Source: Metallyticus violacea
Lineage: Eukaryota; Arthropoda; Insecta; Mantodea; Metallyticidae
Direction: 5' to 3'
Assembly (NCBI GenBank): GCA_030762175.1
Contig: CM060841.1
Coordinates: forward strand, 9,821,001 to 9,885,000
Length of the DNA stretch: 64,000 nt
Under the pieces are notes generated by a model. That model ran no database searches and was not told where the DNA came from. It saw only the letters and a list, made by a program, of their open reading frames with translations. The position numbers were made by a program, and so were the translations under genes. This document shows positions 56,620 to 64,000 of this stretch, in pieces. Positions within the stretch are counted from its first letter, which is position 1, and every line of letters starts with the position of its first letter.

Positions 56620-56921
56620 TTTTGTTGTTGATTTGATTTATTTATGGATGCTCTTTAACATCTCAAGTCATCAGCGTCCCATTCGATTCATGGCGTGAAA
56701 CGGCCGACAAATTTTGCTCAGAGGCCTCTCTTTCAGGCTTGAGGTTCTTTATCGTGCCGTAAATGTACGACACGGGACCCACGGCTTTACTTCCCTTCCG
56801 AAGGAAGCCATACTTAGGATTTTTACGCCCGAAAAAATCCATCGATCCTGGCCGAGTTTGAGCCCGCGATCTTGGGTTTAGGAGGCAAGTATAGTTACCA
56901 CTACACCACCAGGACCGACTG
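56620..56921 (-). mobile_element. SINE-B copy, full length, 9-bp target-site duplication
   Basis: Close to the family consensus throughout: head CTACACCACCAGGACCGACT (reverse), complete body, hairpin and T-rich reversed tail. TACATCCTT at 56611-56619 and 56922-56930. A young-looking copy and a good reference sequence. Confidence 0.95.
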
Positions 56922-57190
56922 TACATCCTTGTAACATGTGAAACTTGCAATAAGAATTTCTCATTTTACTTTGCTATTCACTATTTAAATTATTTGTTGT
57001 AATGCATTTATTATCAGTGTTGACATAAACTGTAAAAGGCCTACAATTAACCTGTCAGTTAAGAATGAATCACAAGAACTATAGGGTTTTGAGGGCTTCC
57101 TAACAAATTCAATTTAGAACAAAAACTTCATGTATTTAACATTTCTCTGCTCTAAATTGGTCCAATGAAAATTGCTATGACAACAAGAAA

Positions 57191-57200
57191 CCCCCCCCCC

Positions 57201-57232
<32 letters not shown>
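57191..57232. repeat. Compound low-complexity repeat: C-run, (CA)n, (TA)n
   Basis: C11, then about three CA units, then about twelve TA units. Confidence 0.95.
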
Positions 57233-58314
57233 ATTGGTGTGTGAAAATAAGAGATAAATAAACTAAATGATATGTTCCATAATTTAAACTATTCATAATC
57301 CATAGATTTGCATTTTCTATTTCTTTTCTTCCAGTTATGAACATACATTTAGTTGTCACAGTAGCATGTTGCATTTTTTAAAATATTTTTTCTGCAATAG
57401 TGGCATTGCAAATGAACTACATACTCTGGCAAACAATTTTTGTGTAAAAAAAAAAGGTTCAAAACACCTTCATAAATTACATACATTCATCTAATTTTGG
57501 AAAGGTATGGCAAATATATTCGAGAATAAGAGCACAGCATACTGTACTATAGTTGTAATATTGTAAGTATAATACACATAGTAATAGTCACCGCTAAATA
57601 CAACAGAACCATGTTGATAAATATTTTATTACATTACATAAGTTGTTTTATATGTCAAATTATAACCTAACCTAATGCCTTTCTTTCCTTCAGTTGTGCA
57701 ACCAAATGTACAACACCCAGACATGCTAACTAAATTAAAATAAACTTTTAAAAATGTTCTCCATATAAGCATATGGCACAAAACATAGACATCAGGCCCA
57801 AAATGGCGGCTAATGCTGGCGAACCAATTACGGAGCTCAGTTGTCGGAAAATTCCGCCACAAAGAGTGTCCATACTCGTATAATAGAGGGCTTTAAATGT
57901 AGTAACTATTTTAAGTTTTTGAATAAGTGTGTTTGTTAGAATATTTCTTCTTTTGCTCTGCCCAAGTGTGCTCCCAAAATGTCCGATCCAAATCATCTCA
58001 TGACATTTGTTTGTTTGTTTTTTTTTTAATATTTTAGCATTAATCCTTTTGTTGTGAGTGGGGACAGTTTATATGAAAATTGTTTAATATTAAAACAAGA
58101 AGATAAAAACAGCGATATTTATAGAAACAGTGTAACACATGGAAACACAATTCCTGTTTAAATATTTCATCCAAGAAGAGAAAAGAGTTGCTATCTACTT
58201 CAAATTCCCTTTAAAATTAAAAAGTTGCTTTCTTCTTAGAGGGATATTAAATAATGGTAACAATAAAGATACCATTTAAAAAAGGCACCAACTCTCAGCT
58301 GTATTTAATGTGTC

Positions 58315-58361
58315 AAAGAAGAAGAAAAAGAAAGAAAGAAAGAAGAAATAAAGAAAGAATT
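58315..58361. repeat. GAAA/GAA-rich simple repeat
   Basis: Purine tract of imperfect GAAA and GAA units. Confidence 0.85.
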
Positions 58362-59020
58362 TAGAAAGAGCATACTCTAACCCAGTTATGGCAATCATGT
58401 GGGTTATGTGAGGCCCCAATGCTGTATTATGGGAATTTACGCAAACTGGTCTGTGCACCGCATTGAAACCTGTACAATAACTAACTCTGAACAGCAATCC
58501 TGTATGACTTCAGTTTCACTACCTTTGTCGCTCTTTGACATGTGGAGTATGAAGTCCCGGCTCTGTAACGATTTTTTAAGATATTGCTGTAGACGGCTCC
58601 CTATGTCTCCTGTCACATTTGCCAAACAGGAAGTGTGGTGCTTGCCAATTTCATTCGACAAAGATTCTGTTGTTTTCAGTTTCTTCACTGCGGCGAGCAT
58701 TGTCTCTCTTGGGAAGTACGCACACACTGTACTCTCGCCGAATTGCCCTTTGCGTGACAGTGACAGATTTCGATATACCGTAATATACCGCAAGACGCTC
58801 TAACATTACAGAAGAGCATAACATCAAATGATTTTTATTAGAATTGTTTCAACAATAAAATTAATATTAAAATAATATATTCTTAAAATTTTCTCACAAA
58901 ACATTAATCGTTGTATAAAACTTTTACCACTATTCCATTTACTCACTAATGCCAACTGATAAAACCCATAGCTATTTAACAATACTAATTGCGAGTGATG
59001 TGCTTTTATTTAGTATTATA

Positions 59021-60305
59021 CGAGGTTAGGTCCATAAGTTTCCGGCCTCGTCGATAAGGATCATCGCCTTCACAAAAATACCTGATCTGTTAAGTAAATA
59101 ATTGTAACTGTAACTTCCGCTCCGCTTTGTTCTGTTGTTCAGATATAGTTGCATAAAGAAGACTATATGTAGATGATTGTGACATGTTCCAACTGAAGTA
59201 TTGAGCTGTTATAAAATTTTCACAAAAGAAGGACTTACTCCAAATGAAATTGAACAGCGATCGGACGGCGTTTATGGGGAAGCATCCCCCTCATATTCTA
59301 CAGTAAAAGAATGGGCCAAACTTTTTCGAATGCATGGACTGAGAAAGCATTGAAGACGAAGAGCGTGCAGGTTGGCCCTTGGAGGTGCTCATTCCTGAAA
59401 ACATCGCTAATATGGAAGGAGAAATTATGGAAGACCGGCGGCTCAAAGTTACAGAAATAGCAGCAAGATTGGATCTTTCTAATACAATAGTCCTTCGAAT
59501 TATTCATAAACATTTAAACATGAATAACGTTAGTGTAAGATGGGTGCCTAGACTCTTTCCTCAGTCCAAAAGCAGCAACGAATCATCTGTTGTCAGGCAT
59601 TTTTGGAGTTCTGCCATGTCAAGGAAAGAGAAGTTCTGCAAACCATTGTTATAGGAGATGAAACTATGGTCCTCTGCTATGATTCCTTGTCTAAAAGAGA
59701 ATCATTGGAGTGTCGTAAACCTGACGAAGCACCGCCCCTAAAGGCCAAGGGGTCACTCAGTGACCCAAGAAGATCATAGCCACAATCTTTTGGGGCTGTG
59801 AAGGAATATTCTTCATTGACGTCAAGGAGAGGAACACCACAGTAAATGGGGACTACTATGCTGGTCTACTGCACAGACTATGTGCTTCCATCAAAGAGAA
59901 AAGGCAAGGAAAGCTGAGTTGTGGTATGCGCCTTCTTCACGCAACGCTGTGCACAAGAGCTGTGTGCACAGGTAGGAAGCCGCGAAGAAATGTGGTTTCA
60001 AAGTGATCGACCTTCCCCATACAGCCCAGATCTAGTTCCCAGTGACTCTTTTCTCTTCTCAAAACTCAAGAAGGACCTTCGAGGAAGGAAATTTAAGTGT
60101 GACGAAGAAGTGATGGAGCTGTTTATGCCCATTTTGATGACAAGTCTTCTGACTATTTTTTTGGGGTGGGAGGATTGAAATGTTAATTCAATATTATAAG
60201 AAGTGTATTCCAATAAATGGTAACTATATTGAAAAGTTAATTATAGATTTTGTCTATATCATACCTAGAAAATGGCTAGGCCGGAAACTTACGGACCTAC
60301 CGTCG
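59021..60305 (+). mobile_element. Mar1-e: near full-length mariner copy
   Basis: Left terminus CGAGGTTAGGTCCATAAG starts at 59021 right after TA (59019-59020). The right terminus (GGCCGGAAACTTACGGACC then TACCGTCG) ends at 60305; the following TG is probably a mutated TA. At 1,285 bp it is full length and has both termini, so it could still be mobilised by an outside transposase. Confidence 0.93.
59185..60178 (+). pseudogene. Mar1-e mariner transposase pseudogene
   Basis: Pieces in order: AVIKFFTKEGLTPNEIEQRS with YSTVKEWAKLFRM (first DNA-binding part), a shift near 59335, then LEVLIPENIANMEGEIMEDR. VTEIAARLDLSNTIVLRIIH and WVPRLF follow, and after another shift GDETMV with the first Asp. 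The second-Asp region is ruined by a short deletion (LLHATLC), and the last piece is VPSDSFLFSKLKKDLRGRKF with the third Asp kept. At least four frame breaks. Confidence 0.82.
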
Positions 60306-60770
60306 TGGATATATATTTTTATAACTCCAGCTATTGTCATAATGATACGGGAGTCAGTTGTTTGGAGTGGTTAGTTATTTTTCCGTTTTTTATCATTTCG
60401 TGATTGTTAGTTTTTACGATTAGTCAGTTCTTGCTCACAAATTTCTGCGAAAACTAAGTTAGCAACACTGAGACGACAAATGCATTTGTATGGGTTGAAA
60501 TATTACATTAAAAATTACGATAAATTTACAGAGATATGCGGCTGTGATTGGTTTTAAAATTCAAAATTTCATTGCATTTAATTTGTAGAAAATATGATGA
60601 TGTCACAAAAGAAAAATAGTCTCAAGTAGAGGCAACATGTTTAGCATCTTCAACTATAAGATAGTTATAAAACTTAACTTACAAATTTTCGTAGTTCCCG
60701 CGTGGTTTAAAAAATCTCGTCCGAAGTGCCAAGAACATAACCAAGGTTACGCTATTTTAAAACTACCTCT
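60306..60770. other. AT-rich spacer
   Basis: Nothing recognised. Confidence 0.5.
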
Positions 60771-61090
60771 TTATATGAACGATTATCGATTACGATAAAG
60801 TATTTGATGGAGTAATTAGTATCAAGCTTCGGAATATAACGTTACAAAAGCTCAGCGATGCAGTGAAACTAAAACAGCAGCAATAAATCGAAGGGGCAGA
60901 CAAGGGAGTGTATTATCGCCGTCACTTTTTAATTTATTTATTGGTGACATAGTCCATTATCGGCAAATGCAGTTATTGAAATATGCTCCACTGAATAGAG
61001 TAATGCTGCAACACCAAATTGACACAGTTGACACAGAAAATAACTTCAAATGCCAGGCTTTAAGAAAATGCCACTGTAAACATTAAAATA
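60771..61090 (+). pseudogene. Reverse transcriptase fragment
   Basis: IDYDKVFDGVI (about 60787-60820) resembles the DFKKAFDRV motif carrying the first catalytic Asp. After a gap comes GRQGSVLSPSLFNLFIGDIV, the strongly conserved (V)RQGxxLSPxLFNxxxxDI motif of non-LTR reverse transcriptases. LKYAPLNRVMLQ then sits where xxYADDxxL is expected, with the catalytic Asp pair lost. Internal deletions and stops; the rest of the element is not visible. Confidence 0.65.
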
Positions 61091-62994
61091 TTTGTAATTC
61101 TTAATCATAAAACTTCCAATCTGGATATAATATTAGAAAACAACATTCCAAATTTCATGGATAAAATTATAGTAATCATTTGTAAATAGATATACAATCG
61201 TTTAGTTGCATTTATCGTAATGAATGGTTAAAATATAACGTGTGTCTCACAACATCACTATTAACTAATTGTTTTCATCTTTAAAGATGTATATTTTAGT
61301 TTCTCTATACTAATACAACGTATTATTATACCTTTATTTTCTTCTTTTGCATTAAGTGTAGTATTTACTTTAGTTAATAATTATTAAGCCCTCTTTAAAA
61401 TAGCAAATAAATGTATTAGTTGACAGTTTATATAGCAATGGTAAAATATGCAAATTAGATGCAAATTCACCGCGAAGAGCTTCTTGATATAGAGTATTCC
61501 ATGATAATGAAAACGTGTACTAGAGAAACATGAAAATGAAAAATTCAACTGAGAAACAGAGTACCTCTTGCTGGCCTAAAACGGTTCAGCTCCATATATT
61601 GGTCCATATGCCTATTTCTTCTGCATTTTGTGGAGGGAGGCAATGGGGCTGTATGGTAGCTGTGTAAATTAATTTAAGCCTGCCGATCGCAGATTTCGGC
61701 TGCTGTACACCACCAACTCTCCTTCCATGAGACTCTCTCTCTAGGGCTTTCCGCTGATTTCTGGCAGCTGTAAGCTAGCCAAGGCTGAGTGAATGGGAAT
61801 TTGATACGAAATGCGCCAATAAACAACGCCTCGTGATTTAATTGCAGAGGTTCTCCCAAGCATAAATAATCAGATGAACTCAAGTCTCACGTTGGATCAC
61901 GGGCAAGGTAAACTTGGCAAATGCGCAAATTTGGTTGCGTTCACCCAAATGGTGCCTAATATGAAGAAAGTGCTACTTCAACGGTGTTTAACGCAGGATC
62001 AATGTTGCTATGTGTAGGCGCGGTGATTGATTGTCAACGTCGGATCTTGTACTTCGGACTCGGGTCGTTCTTCCTCTAACTGCCCGGGCGAAGCGGCAGC
62101 ACTATCTTGGCGCGGAGAATTTTGAGACTGACCCCGCATGAGCCAAACTGTATTTCTTATATACTCTAGAAAAACTTACGCTAACACAATAAAGAGGAGC
62201 TGGGTTTTCGCGCCAGTTCTGTTTTCACCACGCTCATAGGCTGATGCTTACATCACTCATGGTTCTTCCTATTCGTTACCCAATTCTGATGAAGCAACAA
62301 GCTCCGCTATTTGTCAATCAGCTCACTTCAAACAAATTTTATACGTTACTCTCAACGACCTGTGGATGGGCATCTTTCGAAAAGTGACTGGCTTCTACGC
62401 CAGAGGGACGAACATTCTTTGCCTGTTGCATACCAGAAGAGATTATCTCGCATTGTCTGACTTCTTAAACACTGTACCATCTTAATTCTTAATATATCAA
62501 TTTTGTCATCGAAGTTTCTTATATACAGAAAGCACAACATACATGTAAGAAATCACAGAATCGTTGATTTAAAATTACAAATATTAGTTACCTCCATTAC
62601 TCTGTAATTGTTGAAGAGCCAGGGACAACTTCAAGTTTACTTCATTGTAACCGTTATTTGTCCCTCACAACACTAGTTTTCTGTCCTGATGCATATGTTT
62701 TGTTCCTATAACACTCTCTTTTAATTTTTGACTAGCTCTACATCCCACTTTAAATTCTGAAGTGGCGGAAGTAACAGCACGTTCTAATTTGTTCTTTGAA
62801 ACAAAATCTTAATTGGGACACTGCAACCAAATAACAACATACAAACATTCAATTGCACATTACGAACGGACAAGCCAGTCTTTAATGCCGTAGCAGGTAG
62901 CAGCTTGTAGAGTTTGACAGACGCTTGGTGGTTTCATTGTGTGTAAAATCTGTGTTATCTTTTCTTGGATAGTAAATACAATGTTGAAGAATGG
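61091..62994. other. Spacer, no gene recognised
   Basis: A less AT-rich stretch at 61670-62130 has no recognisable coding match. Small frames at 61674-61883 and 62352-62540 (minus) appear incidental. Confidence 0.4.
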
Positions 62995-63198
62995 GTTTTA
63001 TGTACGATACATATGAAAAAACACATATTTGAGAGAAGTGATAAGGGATTTTGGAAGAAATATCATGACAATCGTGTTCGCCAACTTGTTTACGAGAGAC
63101 AGAATCCGTCAATGACAACCGCCGTGTTTTTACGGAAGAAAAGTAGATGCCGACAATGTATTGCCACTGAGGGGCATCATTTTCGATATCTCTTATAA
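62995..63198 (+). pseudogene. IS630/Tc1-type transposase deletion derivative
   Basis: Starts with FMYDTYEK, the usual N-terminal FxYDxYxKxxS signature, then by frameshift SDKGFWKKYHDNRV and SPTCLRETESVNDNRRV (DNA-binding region ending like RETGSVxDKRR). It then jumps straight to the extreme C-terminus CRQCIATEGHHFRYLL and a stop at 63196-63198. The whole catalytic core, roughly 250 codons in the family, is missing. The C-terminal motif is the one seen in the 54 kb pseudogene, so both belong to the same broad group. I found no terminal repeats around it. Confidence 0.6.
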
Positions 63199-64000
63199 CA
63201 CAGGTTAGTGCTTATTGTTGTCAGTTTTAAATACAGTATCAATTTATGCGTTCAGTAAAAGTGTAAATAATAAAATAAAAATAGTAACTTGTCGACTCTT
63301 ATGTCCCTTTTTCCGGTTGCTACGTCTGTAGTGAGCAGTAAACAGACACACGCAGACGGCACGGCACTCAAATAGCCTAATTGTACATGTTGAAAGAATG
63401 GACGGTGACCTCTTGCCAAAGAAGATTTTTATGTAATAAAAATATTGGCCGACCAAAGAAATACGATTATGAGGTTTAACGTTCATGATACCGGTAATTA
63501 TGATATCAATGATCATAAGAACGTGTTTCAAATGTTATTCCTGTTATAAAGGCCGGTCATTATGGAATACTTGTTTTGAACGCCACTATTGCCCTTATCA
63601 TATTGCCACTTTGTAAACAACTTAAATGTTGCCTTTAAGTAAAGCATGGCTCACACCTCTGAACAAGAGGAAATCTGACACAAAAGCTTCCAATGTTAAA
63701 TTTATAACATAATGACATTCTCATGGGCATCGCTAAGTCGACCCAATTGTTAAAATCCTTGACGTCAGCTCTTCTACATCTGGAAGTAACAGCTCGGTTA
63801 AGTTGACAGCACGGTCCGGTTCTGCACGCGCGTTTCGGCTTCTGACGAGCCATTCCAAGCAACCTGACAGCTAATTAAGAGAGAGGAGGTAAGGAGGACC
63901 AGGAATATTCCTGCTAACTAGATATTGACCAAAGGAAGGGATAATACTACCTGCCCTTTCTTATACGAAGAGTGTATAACTTCAGGGATGGTTTAAGATG
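63199..64000. other. Spacer to window end
   Basis: No gene or repeat recognised. Frames at 63244-63531 and 63635-63862 (minus) lack known motifs. Confidence 0.45.

Larger units (their letters stand above)
56931..59018. other. Spacer, no gene recognised
   Basis: The segment 58399-58803 is open on both strands (plus 134 codons, minus 118 codons); the minus frame has a plausible amino-acid mix (e.g. ETMLAAVKKLKTTE), but I recognise no domain. The frames at 57629-57996 also lack known motifs. Confidence 0.35.

Noticed and set aside
1..64000. A novel defence, biosynthetic or regulatory gene system
   Set aside because: No intact multi-gene locus is present; every recognisable coding fragment belongs to a mobile element or to a transposon-like multi-copy family.

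Overview
The window looks like a stretch of arthropod (most likely insect) nuclear DNA. It is AT-rich, full of homopolymer and A/T simple repeats, and has no operon-like gene packing. It carries dispersed copies of two tRNA-derived SINE families, several Tc1/mariner-superfamily transposons, and decayed fragments of non-LTR retrotransposons and other arthropod multi-copy genes. I found no intact cellular gene, no rRNA or functional tRNA gene, and no CRISPR array. Almost every recognisable protein fragment belongs to a mobile element and is broken by stops, frameshifts or deletions. The exact species cannot be named from the sequence.

Layout. 0-5 kb: a SINE-A, a dead Tc1-like transposase directly followed by a SINE-B, then a SINE-B with a long target-site duplication beside a probable solo LTR. 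6-7.4 kb: a mariner copy (Mar1-a) folded into an inverted duplication. 8.8-10.7 kb: a SINE-B, a SINE-A, and a DUF4817-type transposon gene whose start region is tandemly repeated. 11.9-12.6 kb: the 3' end of an RNase H-type LINE. 13.2-14.4 kb: the most complete mariner copy (Mar1-b). 15.8-17.2 kb: two decayed retroelement/transposon gene pieces. 18-38.8 kb: mostly AT-rich spacer with about fifteen SINEs, several with clear target-site duplications, one SINE nested in another, and a decayed arthropod multi-copy gene at 21.8-22.9 kb. 39-39.6 kb: a hairpin-forming inverted and direct repeat. 39.8-44.9 kb: a second mariner lineage, two deleted Mar1 copies and a reverse transcriptase fragment. 45-53 kb: spacer with microsatellites, a candidate third SINE type, and pieces of a third mariner lineage flanking a SINE-A. 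53.7-55.1 kb: an IS630/Tc1-type element with matching 74-bp terminal inverted repeats. 55-64 kb: two SINE-Bs, the fifth Mar1 copy, another reverse transcriptase scrap and a deletion derivative of an IS630-type transposase.

How the parts relate. The SINEs carry RNA polymerase III promoter-like tRNA heads and no protein, so they must borrow a LINE's reverse transcriptase. The 3' end of the LINE at 12.5 kb and the 3' end of SINE-B share a similar short hairpin and motif, which suggests a LINE of this type is the partner. Non-autonomous, internally deleted Mar1 copies likewise would depend on an intact transposase elsewhere. The most unusual structures are the palindromic mariner, the triplicated start of the DUF4817 gene, the chimeric-looking tRNA head of SINE-A, and the 73-bp-arm hairpin near 39 kb.
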